From Nocardia aurantiaca (GTDB lineage: Bacteria > Actinomycetota > Actinomycetes > Mycobacteriales > Mycobacteriaceae): DNA of 64,000 nucleotides. The stretch is from the NCBI RefSeq assembly GCF_009708175.1, contig NZ_WMBB01000003.1, forward strand, positions 62,001-126,000. The letters are read 5' to 3'. This document shows, in pieces, positions 8,073 to 17,407 of this stretch (positions within the stretch are counted from its first letter, which is position 1; every line of letters starts with the position of its first letter). A model generated the notes under the pieces. It was not told the DNA's origin, made no database searches, and saw only the letters and a list, made by a program, of their open reading frames with translations. A program made the translations under genes and the position numbers.

Positions 8073-8822
8073 ATGACCAGGCGGAAGATTCTCATCACCG
8101 GCGCCAGCTCCGGATTGGGCGCGGGCATGGCCCGCGAATTCGCGCGGCGGGGACGCGACTTGGGGCTGTGCGCGCGACGGGTCTCCCATCTCGAGGAACT
8201 GCGCGACGAACTGCTCACCGCCTACCCCGGGATCACGGTCGCGGTGCGCGCGCTGGACGTGGACGACCATGCGGCCGTTCCGAAGGTCTTCGACGAGCTG
8301 CGCGCGGAGCTCGGCGGACTGGACCGGATCATCGTCAATGCCGGCATCGGGAAGGGCGCGCGCCTCGGTACCGGCCGCGCGGACGCCAATCTGGCCACCG
8401 CCACCACGAACTTCGTCAGCGCGCTGGCCCAGGCCGAGGCGGCCATGAGCATCTTCCGGCAGCAGAACGCCGGGCACCTGGTGCTCATCTCGTCCATGAG
8501 CGCGGTGCGCGGGCTGCCCGGCAAGAAGGCGGCGTACGCGGCCAGCAAGGCGGGCGTGACGGCGCTGGGCGAGGGGCTGGCCATCGAGTTGCGCGGCACC
8601 CCGATCGCCGTGACCACGGTGCAGCCGGGATTCATTGCCACCGATATGGCCGCCCAGGCCGGAGACGCGAAACTGGTTGTGCCACTGGACAAGGGCGTGA
8701 ATTCCATGGTGGCCGCCATCGAGCGGGAGGCCGTGCGCGCCTCGGTGCCCGAATGGCCGTGGCGCGTCCTCGGATTTGTGATGCCACTGCTGCCGCGCGC
8801 CGTCATGGCGCGGATGGGCTGA
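8073..8822 (+). CDS. Short-chain dehydrogenase/reductase (SDR)
   Basis: This 249-residue classical SDR has the cofactor loop TGASSGLG (9-16), an NAG motif in IIVNAG (86-91), and an active site with S140/S141, Y155 and K159 in YAASK. It catalyses an NAD(P)-dependent alcohol/ketone interconversion; the arginines in CARR after strand 2 suggest NADP. The hydrophobic C-terminal stretch (LGFVMPLLPRAVMA) suggests a membrane-associated lipid substrate (inference). It starts 33 bases after the preceding terminator and appears to be on its own. Confidence 0.88.
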   Translation: MTRRKILITGASSGLGAGMAREFARRGRDLGLCARRVSHLEELRDELLTAYPGITVAVRALDVDDHAAVPKVFDELRAELGGLDRIIVNAGIGKGARLGTGRADANLATATTNFVSALAQAEAAMSIFRQQNAGHLVLISSMSAVRGLPGKKAAYAASKAGVTALGEGLAIELRGTPIAVTTVQPGFIATDMAAQAGDAKLVVPLDKGVNSMVAAIEREAVRASVPEWPWRVLGFVMPLLPRAVMARMG

Positions 8823-9000
8823 AGCCCCGTCATCGCGGCGTGAGGCCCCCGTCGCGGCTCGATCGCGGACACGGCCAAGTTCACACCACCTGGCACGGCT
8901 TCAGCGACCGCCTGTGGGAGGGCGAGAGCATTCCATGGTGCCGCGGCACGGAATCGTGCTCACGGTTTCGGGGATCGCCCTCGAGCGTTCGAAGGGTTGG

Positions 9001-10359
9001 TCAGTACTGCTTGCGGTGCGGGACGAATTCGAGGGTGAGCAGCGCCAGAGCCGTGATGACGATCGCACGCCGGCGCAGCAGCACGTAACGCTGATCGCCG
9101 AAAGCGTTGAACTTGCGCAGGAACCGGTACAGCGACTCCAGCCGGATGAGCGGATCACCCAGGCGCACCGCCAGATACACCGCCTGCATGGTCCGCGACC
9201 GGTGCTTGTCGGCGAAGACCTCCGGAAATGCCGCGAAGGCCAGCGAGATTCGCTTGATGCCGTGCTCGCGCGCGTAGTCCACCAGGTCCACGATCATGCG
9301 CTCGTCGAGCCCGTTGGGTGCGTCGCGCCGCCGCCACGGCACGTCAAGACTGAGTTCTTGTCCGTTGCCGGACATGCCGTAGCGCTGGAAGCCGGCCACT
9401 TGGCCGTCGGCGTCGCGAGCCATCACCACCAGCATGCCGGGGTGCCGACCGTCGAGAAGGTGGTCGAGGATCATGGAGAAGCCGCGGGTCTGCCGCCCCC
9501 TCCCCCACTCGTCCACGATGGCCAGCAGGGTCTCGCGCTGGGGTTCGGTGAGCGCGACCTCGGGCAGGATCTCGGTGGTGACGCCGAAGTTCTTGGTGCG
9601 GCTCACCGCTTGCCGCAGGTTGCGGAATTTGCGGCCGACCATGTCGAAGTGGTCGACATCGATGACCACGTCGCGGCCGATGCCGATGGCGCGCAGCCCG
9701 CCATGGTCCACCGCCCGCCGCTGCCAGATCTGGGCGACCTCCGCGCTCGCGCCCAGCACCGCGATGCGCCAGCCGTGGCTACCCGCGAAAAGCGAGAATT
9801 CGGTGAGCAATTCGGGGAACCGGTCGGCGTCGCCGATCGGATCGCCGGCCACCACCGCGATGCCGAGGCGGGCCCGGTAGGCGATGGCCGCGGAGCCGTC
9901 GGCATTGAAGAAGTAGGACTTGGAGGAGTGGAGCGCGAAGGGCGCCAGCGGATCCCGCTGGCTGCGCCGCACCAGTTCGGCCACCCGTGGCAGCTGTTCG
10001 GGCTGCGGCTTACTGCCCTGTGGCAGCACCAGAATGGCGCCGCTGGCCGCCAGGAAGAGGAAGCCGATCACCGGGTGCTCGGTCCGGTAGCTGAAGTTCG
10101 AGACCACCAGCGTCAATGCCGCGTAGGTGAGGTGCGGCAGGGTGATGGGCCGCCGCAGGTACAGCCCGCGGGCCACGAACAGCCCGGCGCAGGACACCGC
10201 CACGAACCAGCCGTGGTCATCGCCGTCGCGGGATGCGTGTTCGGCCGCCCAGACCAGGATGACGCTGCCCAGTACCAGTGCGCCCATCAGGCCGACACGG
10301 GTGCTCGGCCCGGCGGTGAAGGTGGTCTCCCGGTAGGCGGTCAACGTCGGATTCGGCAT
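9001..10359 (-). CDS. Membrane protein with DUF2156 (MprF-type aminoacyltransferase-like) domain
   Basis: The protein has 452 residues. The first 130 contain about four to five hydrophobic segments. The rest is a DUF2156 (tandem GNAT-like) domain of the kind found at the C-terminus of MprF/LysX, which move lysine or another amino acid from tRNA to phosphatidylglycerol. Family hallmarks seen are FFNADGSAAIAYRARLG, VAGDPIGD and LDERMIVDLVDYA. It has only a reduced membrane part and no lysyl-tRNA synthetase domain, unlike mycobacterial LysX. The start at 10359 follows GAGGAACGC; longer starts lack family character. The substrate is uncertain. Confidence 0.8.
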   Translation of the reverse strand: MPNPTLTAYRETTFTAGPSTRVGLMGALVLGSVILVWAAEHASRDGDDHGWFVAVSCAGLFVARGLYLRRPITLPHLTYAALTLVVSNFSYRTEHPVIGFLFLAASGAILVLPQGSKPQPEQLPRVAELVRRSQRDPLAPFALHSSKSYFFNADGSAAIAYRARLGIAVVAGDPIGDADRFPELLTEFSLFAGSHGWRIAVLGASAEVAQIWQRRAVDHGGLRAIGIGRDVVIDVDHFDMVGRKFRNLRQAVSRTKNFGVTTEILPEVALTEPQRETLLAIVDEWGRGRQTRGFSMILDHLLDGRHPGMLVVMARDADGQVAGFQRYGMSGNGQELSLDVPWRRRDAPNGLDERMIVDLVDYAREHGIKRISLAFAAFPEVFADKHRSRTMQAVYLAVRLGDPLIRLESLYRFLRKFNAFGDQRYVLLRRRAIVITALALLTLEFVPHRKQY

Positions 10360-10485
10360 GCGTTCCTCACGCATCTGGACCCCTTTTCTCCACACGCGAA
10401 AGCCTTGCGGGCCCTCTCCCCATAGTGATCCTCCGCATCTCCCACGTCGACACACTATGTGGGGGATACGAATAAGGGCACCCGG

Positions 10486-11448
10486 TTATTCCGGCCACCC
10501 CAGCCGTGGCGAGGCGAGCACGGGGTCGGTGATTCCATTGTGGCAGGCCAGACCGGCGACGTCCCAGCCTGCGAGACTCGATCCGGCCTCGTACTGGGAT
10601 TGGAAGAAATCCAGCGCGGCGCGGACCGGGTCGGCGCGGACGCGGACGTCGTCGTAGCGCAGGTAGGCGTTGTGGCCGGACCCGGAGGCCACCCAGCGGG
10701 CCTCGGCCGGCCGCAGCGGCCGCTCGGTCAGCCCCGCGGGCTCGGGCGCGGTGTAGGAGTAGAAGGTCGGGGCCGGGATCTTGTCGTCGCCGAACCAGAA
10801 TCCGGCGCTGATCACCTCCCGCGAGTATGCCTCGCGTGTGACCGGATCCACGCTGTCGGGCATGCGGACCTTGCGGTCGGAGAAACGCTGGACGGCCAGG
10901 TCGAAGGTGTGCCAGAACAGCTGGACCGGGCTGATCTTGCCGGAGTAGGTCGCGCTGAAGCGTTCCAGGATTCGGCCCACCTGGCTGTGCACATGGAACG
11001 CGTGCCGGGCGGCGGCCGGATCGTAGGCGTGGTGTTCGTCGTCCTGGTCGAAGGGCCGCCCGTGGTCGGGCAGGTCGAAGGGCGTGGGGTGGGCCAGGAC
11101 CACATCGACGCCGAGATTGCCCAGCGCGCTCATGGTCTCGGTGTAGAAGCTCGCCACCGACTGGCCGGTGAGCGGAACCTCCTCCTGTGTGCCGCGGTCG
11201 TTGCTGAGCCGCAGCACATGGTCGAAGAAGTCGAAGGCGCACGTGAACACCGGGCCCTCGGTGGCGGTGCCGAGCGGGACGGAGGTCCAACCGCGGGCGG
11301 TGAGCCGGTAGGTCGTGTGCCACCAGTGGTTGCGCCTGATGCCTTTGGCCAGTGCCACCTTGCCGACGATCTGGGCGTAGCGGTGCAGGGTTTCCTTGGT
11401 GGGCCGCCAGGAGTCGAGCGGGATGGCGGGCAGAACTTCCTCGGCCAT
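10486..11448 (-). CDS. DUF5996 family protein
   Basis: The protein has 320 soluble residues, starting MAEEVLPAIPLDSW. Typical DUF5996 stretches are RRNHWWHTTYRLTARGWTS, a DFFDH motif and a C-terminal PEPAGL...FFQSQYEAG. The biochemical role of the family is not known to me. The many His/Trp/Tyr residues and the absence of a signal or membrane segment suggest a cytoplasmic enzyme or binding protein (inference). It is upstream of, and in the same direction as, the DUF2156 gene, 126 bases away. Confidence 0.75.
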   Translation of the reverse strand: MAEEVLPAIPLDSWRPTKETLHRYAQIVGKVALAKGIRRNHWWHTTYRLTARGWTSVPLGTATEGPVFTCAFDFFDHVLRLSNDRGTQEEVPLTGQSVASFYTETMSALGNLGVDVVLAHPTPFDLPDHGRPFDQDDEHHAYDPAAARHAFHVHSQVGRILERFSATYSGKISPVQLFWHTFDLAVQRFSDRKVRMPDSVDPVTREAYSREVISAGFWFGDDKIPAPTFYSYTAPEPAGLTERPLRPAEARWVASGSGHNAYLRYDDVRVRADPVRAALDFFQSQYEAGSSLAGWDVAGLACHNGITDPVLASPRLGWPE

Positions 11449-11476
11449 CCGCTCATGCTACCCAGCTACCTGTTCG

Positions 11477-12139
11477 CTACCGTCCGTCGCCGGTATGCCC
11501 GGCCAGCAGTTCACTGAACGGGCGCACCGCGCCGACGCCATTGCCGGAGCTGCGGTGACGGGCCGGTTCGTCCTGCAGGAAGCCCTGCACGCCGGTGGGT
11601 TCGTCGACCACCAGCTGGGCCAGTTCGGCGGCCGCGCGGTGGATGCGCTCGGCCAGGCCGCTCGAGCCGAAGTCCTCGGTGGCGGCGAAGACGCCGGTCG
11701 GCACGACCACGGCCCGCAGGTAGGTGAACAGCGGACGCATGGCGTAATCGAGCACCAGCGAATGCCGGGCGGTACCGGCGGTGGCGGCGATCAGCACCGG
11801 CATGCCGTTGAGGGCGTCGGTGTCCAGGACGTCGATGAACATCTTGAACAGACCGCTGTAGCTCGCCGTGAACACCGGCGTCACCGCGATGATGCCGTCT
11901 GCGTCGGAGACCTGCTGCCGTGCCGCGGCCACCGCGGGCGTGGGCAGCCCGCCGGTGGTCATGGTGGTGGCGAGATCGCTTGCCAGTTCCCGCAGTTCGA
12001 TCACCTCGAACTCGAGGCTCTCCCCACGCCCGCCCACCGCCGCGGTCACCGCGGCGGCGAGCTGGTCGGCGAGCAGCCGGGTGGAGGAGGGCTGTGAGAG
12101 GCCGGCGGTCAGGACAACCAGTTTGCGACTCATGCTCAT
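11477..12139 (-). CDS. NAD(P)H-dependent FMN reductase, CE1759 type (LLM partner)
   Basis: This 220-residue flavodoxin-fold protein has the FMN phosphate loop LSQPSSTRLLAD and the flavin-contact TPVFTASYSGLFKMFID. It is a NAD(P)H:FMN reductase of the subgroup that occurs beside a luciferase-like monooxygenase. Its start lies two bases after the stop of the monooxygenase gene, so the two are translationally coupled. It probably supplies reduced FMN to that monooxygenase. Its own C-terminal tail (about 200-220) is not conserved in character. Confidence 0.87.
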   Translation of the reverse strand: MSMSRKLVVLTAGLSQPSSTRLLADQLAAAVTAAVGGRGESLEFEVIELRELASDLATTMTTGGLPTPAVAAARQQVSDADGIIAVTPVFTASYSGLFKMFIDVLDTDALNGMPVLIAATAGTARHSLVLDYAMRPLFTYLRAVVVPTGVFAATEDFGSSGLAERIHRAAAELAQLVVDEPTGVQGFLQDEPARHRSSGNGVGAVRPFSELLAGHTGDGR

Positions 12140-12141
12140 CC

Positions 12142-13275
12142 TCAGTTCTTTTCGGCGAGCGTGCGCTCGCGGGCGGGCTCGACCAGATGGTGCGGGGCGC
12201 CGGGGCCGGCGGCGACCAGCGACGCGTGGGTGGGCGGATCGCTGGGCACTCCGGCGGGGCGGCGCGCCTCGAACTCCTTGCGCAGCACCGGGACCACCTC
12301 CTTGCCGAGGATCTCGAGCTGCTCCAGCACCATCTCGAGCGGGAGGCCGGCGTGGTCCATGAGGAACAGCTGCCGCTGGTAGTCGCCGACATTGTCGGCG
12401 AAGCCCAGGGTGCGCTCGATGACCTGTTCGGGGGTGCCGACGGTGAGCGGCGTCAGCTCGGTGAAGTCCTCCATCGACGGTCCGTGCCCGTACACGGGCG
12501 CGTTGTCGAAGTAGGGGCGGAAGATCCGCTTGGCTTCGGCCTCGGTCTCGGCCATGAAGACCTGGCCGCCGAGTCCGACGATGGCCTGTTCGGCCGCGCC
12601 GTGCCCGTAGTGCTCGAAGCGGCGGCGGTAGAGGTTCACCATCTGCCGGGTGTGGTGCTGATCCCAGAAGATGTTGTTATGGAAGAAGCCGTCCCCGTAA
12701 TAGGCGGCCTGCTCGGCGATTTCGGGCGAGCGGATGGAGCCGTGCCACACGAACGGCGGGGTGCCGTCGAGCGGTGCGGGGGTCGAGGTGTAGCCCTGCA
12801 GCGGGGTGCGGAACTTGCCCTCCCAGTCGACGCGGTGCTCGCGCCACAGGCGGCGCAGCAGGTGGTAGTTCTCCACCGCGAGCGGGATGCCGTCGCGAAT
12901 GTCCTTGCCGAACCACGGGTAGACGGGTCCGGTGTTGCCGCGGCCCATCATGAGGTCCACCCGGCCGCCGGCCAGGTGCTGCAGCATGGCGAAGTCCTCG
13001 GCGATCTTGACCGGGTCGTTGGTGGTGATGAGGGTGGTCGAGGTGGACAGGACCAGGTTCTGGGTCTGCGCCGCGATATAGCCGAGCATGGTGGTCGGCG
13101 AGGACGGCACGAAGGGCGGGTTGTGGTGCTCGCCGGTGGCGAAGACGTCGAGACCGACCTCTTCGGCCTTGCGGGCGATGCGGACCATGGCTTGGATTCG
13201 CTCGGCCTCGGTCGGGGTCCGGCCGGTGGTGGGGTCCATCGTCACGTCGCCGACGCTGAAAATTCCGAACTGCAC
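12142..13275 (-). CDS. Luciferase-like (LLM) flavin-dependent monooxygenase, CE1758 type
   Basis: This 377-residue bacterial-luciferase-type TIM barrel has FATGEHHNPPF, STTLITTNDPVKIAEDF, GRVDLMMGRGNTGPVYPWFG and GFADNVGDYQRQLFLMDHAG as family landmarks. It oxidises an unknown substrate with reduced FMN and O2. The GTG start at 13275 (VQFGIFSVGDV) is chosen because GAGGAGGATCC sits directly before it; the open frame continues about 160 codons upstream without family character. It is coupled to the FMN reductase gene. An inverted repeat just upstream suggests repression by a dimeric regulator. Confidence 0.87.
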   Translation of the reverse strand: MQFGIFSVGDVTMDPTTGRTPTEAERIQAMVRIARKAEEVGLDVFATGEHHNPPFVPSSPTTMLGYIAAQTQNLVLSTSTTLITTNDPVKIAEDFAMLQHLAGGRVDLMMGRGNTGPVYPWFGKDIRDGIPLAVENYHLLRRLWREHRVDWEGKFRTPLQGYTSTPAPLDGTPPFVWHGSIRSPEIAEQAAYYGDGFFHNNIFWDQHHTRQMVNLYRRRFEHYGHGAAEQAIVGLGGQVFMAETEAEAKRIFRPYFDNAPVYGHGPSMEDFTELTPLTVGTPEQVIERTLGFADNVGDYQRQLFLMDHAGLPLEMVLEQLEILGKEVVPVLRKEFEARRPAGVPSDPPTHASLVAAGPGAPHHLVEPARERTLAEKN

Positions 13276-13293
13276 GGATCCTCCTCGAGTCGC

Positions 13294-13315
13294 TGCCATT
13301 TTGGTGGATATGGCA
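13294..13315. promoter_or_regulatory. Inverted repeat upstream of the LLM monooxygenase gene
   Basis: TGCCAT-N10-ATGGCA, a 22-bp dyad centred about 30 bases upstream of the GTG start. The spacing of one helical turn between arm centres and a bit more fits a dimeric repressor. No regulator gene is adjacent. Confidence 0.4.
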
Positions 13316-13460
13316 ACCACTTGAACATAGGGGATGGTACGGGTATTCCGAGGCCCGATCGGCGCGTGATTCGCGCCACTGCCGACCCCGCGCGGCTGCC
13401 CGTGCCGCGGCGTCGGAATACCGGCGGCACCTGGCCGATTCGGGACACGAGGACTGCGGA

Positions 13461-13485
13461 GTACCCGCAGACTACCTGCGGGTAC
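13461..13485. promoter_or_regulatory. Perfect 10-bp-arm palindrome upstream of the 120-residue unknown gene
   Basis: GTACCCGCAG-ACTAC-CTGCGGGTAC is a perfect 25-bp dyad. It could be an operator for the gene at 13580 or an RNA hairpin. No T-run follows on either strand, so it is a poor terminator. Confidence 0.5.
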
Positions 13486-13579
13486 AGCGAAACACTCAGT
13501 AGTGCAAGATCTTTCGACGTATCCTGAACATTCCCCGCGCAACGCCGGAGATCTCGAGCATGGACAGGGGGTAGATCCA

Positions 13580-13942
13580 ATGGCGGACAACACCGTCGGG
13601 ACGGCATACGCCGTTGTCGTCACCGCGGTCGCCGATCCTATGCAGGTGGAGGGCCTGGAATGGGATCGTGCGGTGGAATACCTGCCCAGTATCGATTCCC
13701 GCACCATGCAGAGGTGGGTGCGCGCCCAGGAGGCCGGTCCCGATCCGCGCCGGGGTGTCGTCATTCCCGGCCCTCAGTGCCATGCCACCTCCCGACATCC
13801 CTACCGCGAGGTGTGCGTTCCCTCGGCCGAATACCAGCTCTTCAGTGCCGCCGTGCGCACCAACCGCCGCCGCGCCCTGGCCGCTACCCGCGCCGAGGAC
13901 GAGACCCGTCAGCGAGCGCGCCTGCTGTCCACGGCGCGCTGA
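13580..13942 (+). CDS. Hypothetical protein, 120 residues
   Basis: The sequence starts MADNTVGTAYAVVVT and contains GPQCHATSRHPYREVC. It has two cysteines and several histidines, and a C-terminal Arg/Ala helix. I do not recognise a family. The ATG at 13580 has CAGGGGGTAG upstream; a start at 13502 in the same frame would add 26 residues without visible structure. Codon use is typical of the surrounding genes. It lies between a palindromic element and the AfsR-type regulator gene, 80 bases upstream of the latter in the same direction. Confidence 0.55.
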   Translation: MADNTVGTAYAVVVTAVADPMQVEGLEWDRAVEYLPSIDSRTMQRWVRAQEAGPDPRRGVVIPGPQCHATSRHPYREVCVPSAEYQLFSAAVRTNRRRALAATRAEDETRQRARLLSTAR

Positions 13943-14022
13943 CCGTTCGAGGACGTGCCGCACCGGACCGCTCGGGGGGTCGAGCGGGCTCGGGTGGCGG
14001 TGCGGCGTGCCAGACTCGCGGT

Positions 14023-17000
14023 GTGCGTATCGCGATCCTGGGACCGCTCGAGGTGCTGGCCGGCGATCACCCGGTGCCGGTCTCGGGACCGCGACTGCGC
14101 GGACTGCTGATTCGGCTGGCCCTGGACGCGGGGCGCACGGTGAGCGTGGGCGCGCTGGCCGAGGCGGTGTGGCCGGATCGCGCTCCCAAGCGGCCCGAAC
14201 ACGCGCTGCACGAACTGGTTTCCCGCCTGCGCCGCGCCCTGCCCGACGACGCCGCGATCGCGTCGGGTGCGGGCTGGTATCGCCTGGACGTGCCGGTGCT
14301 GTCGGTGGATGCCCTCCGCTTCGAGCGTCTGGTGCGCGGCGGGATGCTGAGTGTGGAGCGCGGCGATCCGGACCGCGCGATCTGCCAACTGCGCGAGGGA
14401 CTCTCGCTGTGGCGGGGCCCTGCCCTGGTCGATATCGCGGATCTGCCCTTCGCCGCGGCGGCCGCTATCCGCCTCGACGAACTGCGAATCAGCGCGACGG
14501 AATCGGTGCTCGCGGCCGAACTGACCGCCCGGCCTGGCGATTCACTCCTGATCGCCGAGTTGGAGGAACTGATCGCGAGCCGTCCGCTGCGGGAGCGGCT
14601 GCGCCTGTTGCACATTCGCGCCCTGCACGATTCCGGCCGCACCGCGGAGGCCCTCGCCACCTACGACCGCTACCGCACTGCGCTGTCCACCGAACTCGGC
14701 ACCGACCCCGGCCCGGACCTCACCGACCTTCACCTCGAGCTCCTCCGCGGCGAGGTTCCCGCCCGCCGCCGCGAGCCGCGCCCCGCTGACGGCGAACCCG
14801 GCGCACAGGCGGCATCACGGGATTCAAGGGTACGGCCGGGGCGCGAATCAGCGGGGCCGCAGCTGGATTCGAGGATCGGCCGCACGACCGGATCGAGGAC
14901 TGGATCGCAAGGCATGCGCACAGGCCGAGGCGAGGGTTCGCCGACGCGGCTGCGTGCGCCGTTGACGAGCTTCGTGGGGCGCGAGCGGGAGCTGGTCGAG
15001 GTCGGGGCTCTGGTGCGCCGGGGGCGGCTGGTGACCTTGGTGGGGCCGGGCGGGGCCGGGAAGACCCGGCTGGCGGTGGCGGTGGCCGCCGAGTTGAGTG
15101 GGCGGTTCCCGGGTGGGGTGGCGATGGCGGAACTGGCTGCGATTAGCGATGTTTCGGATCTGCCGCACGCGGTGGCGTCGAGCCTGGGAGTGGCGATGTC
15201 GCGGGCGCACGAGCCGGTGGGGGCGGATCCGGTGGCGTTGCTGGTGGAGGCGTTGCCGACCGCGCCGACGTTGCTGGTGCTCGACAATTGCGAGCATCTC
15301 GTCGAGGGAGTGGCAGGTTTCGCCGAGAATCTGCTCGGTCGGGTGCCGCAGTTGCGGATTCTCGCGACGAGTCGCCGACCGCTGGGCATCATTGGGGAAA
15401 CGCTCTGGGAGACAGCGCCTTTAGCGGTGCCGCCGCCGAATGCTTCGGATGCCGGCGGCTATTCGGCGGTGCGGCTGTTCCTCGACCGCGCGGCGGCGGT
15501 CCGTGCGACGCTCGCCGTGTCCGACGCCGAGATCGAGACCGTCGCGGAGATCTGTCGCCGTCTCGACGGGCTGCCCTTGGCGCTCGAGCTGGCCGCCGCC
15601 AAGCTGCGCGTCATGCCGCTGGCCACGCTGCGGGCCCGCCTGGGTGACAGGTTCACGGTATTGGCGGGCGGGAATCGCACCGCGCTCCCCCGGCATCGCA
15701 CGCTGAGGGCGGTATTGGATTGGGACTGGGAGCTTCTCGACGAGGCGGAGCGCACCGCGCTGGCGCGGCTGGCCGTCTTCGTCGCCCCGTTCACCCCATG
15801 CGGGGCCGAGTCACTGGGCGTCCTCTCCGCTGAACTCGAGGCACTGGTCGACAAGTCGCTGGTGCAGTTGCTGGACACCGCCGCGGACCCGTCGGACCCG
15901 AGCACGCCGCAGCCGCGCTATCGCATGCTCGAAACCGTGCGCCGATACGGACTCGAGAGGCTCACAGCGCGTGGTGAACTCGATGCCGCGCGGACAGCGC
16001 ACGCGGCCTTTCACCTGGATCTGGCCGAGCGCGCCCAGCCGAGACTCCGGGGCCGCGACCAACTCCCCTGGCTCCGCCTTCTCGATGCCGATCGCGACAA
16101 TCTACTTGCGGCCCTGCGTTTCTCACACGAGTCCCGGGACGCCGAAACCGCGGCCCGGTTGGGCTCCGCCCTCGGAATGTACTGGGCCCTGCACGGAGCG
16201 CACGCGGAGGCGGTGCGCGTGCTCCGACCGGTCCTGCACATGCCTACCGACCACCCGCACCCGCCCCTCGCGGCGGCCTTCGCGCTGCATTCGATGCTTG
16301 CGGCCCAAGCCGCCGAACTCAGCGCCGCCACAGACGACGTCCGCCGCTGGATCGGCGCCGACCTCGCCGGCGCCGCATCACACAGCGCGACGGACATCTC
16401 TGACCAGCGGGGAGACGGCGCGACCGAATTAGCATGGGGATTAGCGCAATTGGCGGTCGGGAGGGTCGAGGCCGGGCTCGCGGCGATCGAGCCGTGGCTG
16501 GGGCATCCGGACGCATGGACTCGGGGGATGTTCTGGCTGGTGCGGTCTTTCTTGAATGCCAATGAATCCGGGGTCGCCCGGATGGACGCGGACTTGTGGG
16601 CGGCCGCCGAGTGTTTCGAGGCGGCCGGGGAGCGCTGGGGCCGGTCGACGGCACTGAACTTCCTGGCGTTCGCGCGGGCCACGCTCGGGGATCTCAGCGG
16701 GGCGACGGAGGCGATGTCGGCGGCGTTGGTGTCCGCCGAGGAGTTGGGCAACGCTGTCGCGCTGCGGATTTGGCTGGTCATGATTCGCCTGCACTCCGGT
16801 GACGTGGACGCCGCGCGGGCGGATCTGGATGCGGTGCCGGCGGAGTCGCTGTCGGCAAGGGACATGCTCATGGCCCAGCTGCTGGCCGCGGATATCGCGC
16901 GGATCGACGGGGATATGGCCGAGTCGGCGCGCCGTCTGCGGATCGCGGAGGGCGACCTGAATCGGGTCATGAGCGAGGACCGCTCGTATCGCGCCATGTT

Positions 17001-17361
17001 CGGGCTGCGCATGGGTCTGCTGCGGGCGGCCGAAGGCCGGGTCGGGGCGGCGGCCGCGCACTGCGCCGATGCGTGGGCCGACGCGATGGCGATCCGGGAC
17101 ATGCCGATGGCCGCCGAGGTGAGTGTCGGGGTGGCGCGGACATGTCTCGCGGCCGGGCTGGCTGCCGCGGCGGCCGAGGCGCTCGGGGCCGGACATGCCC
17201 TGCGCGGTGCACCCGATGCCCGGTACCCCGACATCGTGGCTCTCCGAACGGAATTGGCTGCGGCTATCGGAGACGAGGCGACGGTCGCGTACGAGCGAGG
17301 CCGGGCGCTCGGTCGAGCCGACGCCGTTTCCGCCATCGAAGCGTGTTTGGCGGGCATATGA
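14023..17361 (+). CDS. AfsR/SARP-type transcriptional regulator (DNA-binding, BTAD, P-loop ATPase, TPR)
   Basis: This is a 1112-residue regulator. A winged-helix OmpR-like DNA-binding domain (about 1-85) is followed by a bacterial transcriptional activation domain (about 90-240), a variable linker (about 245-305), and an NB-ARC-like STAND ATPase with Walker A GPGGAGKTRLA near 345 and Walker B LLVLDNCEHL near 418. The rest is helical TPR-like repeat. STAND regulators bind ATP on sensing a signal and oligomerise. Family members often control secondary metabolism or stress genes; no biosynthetic cluster is adjacent. The GTG start at 14023 (VRIAILGPLEVL) is fixed by homology; 360 codons of open frame upstream are discarded. 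Confidence 0.9.
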   Translation: MRIAILGPLEVLAGDHPVPVSGPRLRGLLIRLALDAGRTVSVGALAEAVWPDRAPKRPEHALHELVSRLRRALPDDAAIASGAGWYRLDVPVLSVDALRFERLVRGGMLSVERGDPDRAICQLREGLSLWRGPALVDIADLPFAAAAAIRLDELRISATESVLAAELTARPGDSLLIAELEELIASRPLRERLRLLHIRALHDSGRTAEALATYDRYRTALSTELGTDPGPDLTDLHLELLRGEVPARRREPRPADGEPGAQAASRDSRVRPGRESAGPQLDSRIGRTTGSRTGSQGMRTGRGEGSPTRLRAPLTSFVGRERELVEVGALVRRGRLVTLVGPGGAGKTRLAVAVAAELSGRFPGGVAMAELAAISDVSDLPHAVASSLGVAMSRAHEPVGADPVALLVEALPTAPTLLVLDNCEHLVEGVAGFAENLLGRVPQLRILATSRRPLGIIGETLWETAPLAVPPPNASDAGGYSAVRLFLDRAAAVRATLAVSDAEIETVAEICRRLDGLPLALELAAAKLRVMPLATLRARLGDRFTVLAGGNRTALPRHRTLRAVLDWDWELLDEAERTALARLAVFVAPFTPCGAESLGVLSAELEALVDKSLVQLLDTAADPSDPSTPQPRYRMLETVRRYGLERLTARGELDAARTAHAAFHLDLAERAQPRLRGRDQLPWLRLLDADRDNLLAALRFSHESRDAETAARLGSALGMYWALHGAHAEAVRVLRPVLHMPTDHPHPPLAAAFALHSMLAAQAAELSAATDDVRRWIGADLAGAASHSATDISDQRGDGATELAWGLAQLAVGRVEAGLAAIEPWLGHPDAWTRGMFWLVRSFLNANESGVARMDADLWAAAECFEAAGERWGRSTALNFLAFARATLGDLSGATEAMSAALVSAEELGNAVALRIWLVMIRLHSGDVDAARADLDAVPAESLSARDMLMAQLLAADIARIDGDMAESARRLRIAEGDLNRVMSEDRSYRAMFGLRMGLLRAAEGRVGAAAAHCADAWADAMAIRDMPMAAEVSVGVARTCLAAGLAAAAAEALGAGHALRGAPDARYPDIVALRTELAAAIGDEATVAYERGRALGRADAVSAIEACLAGI

Positions 17362-17407
17362 GCGGGATGTGAGCCCGCTGTGAGCGTGTCCCCGCACCAT
17401 GGGCACC

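Noticed and set aside
12142..13764. A 540-codon start for the LLM monooxygenase
   Set aside because: The first 160 codons have no family character and the GTG at 13275 has a strong ribosome-binding site.
13660..14022. Upstream extension of the AfsR-type regulator
   Set aside because: The domain begins at the GTG at 14023. The extension overlaps the 120-residue gene in another frame.
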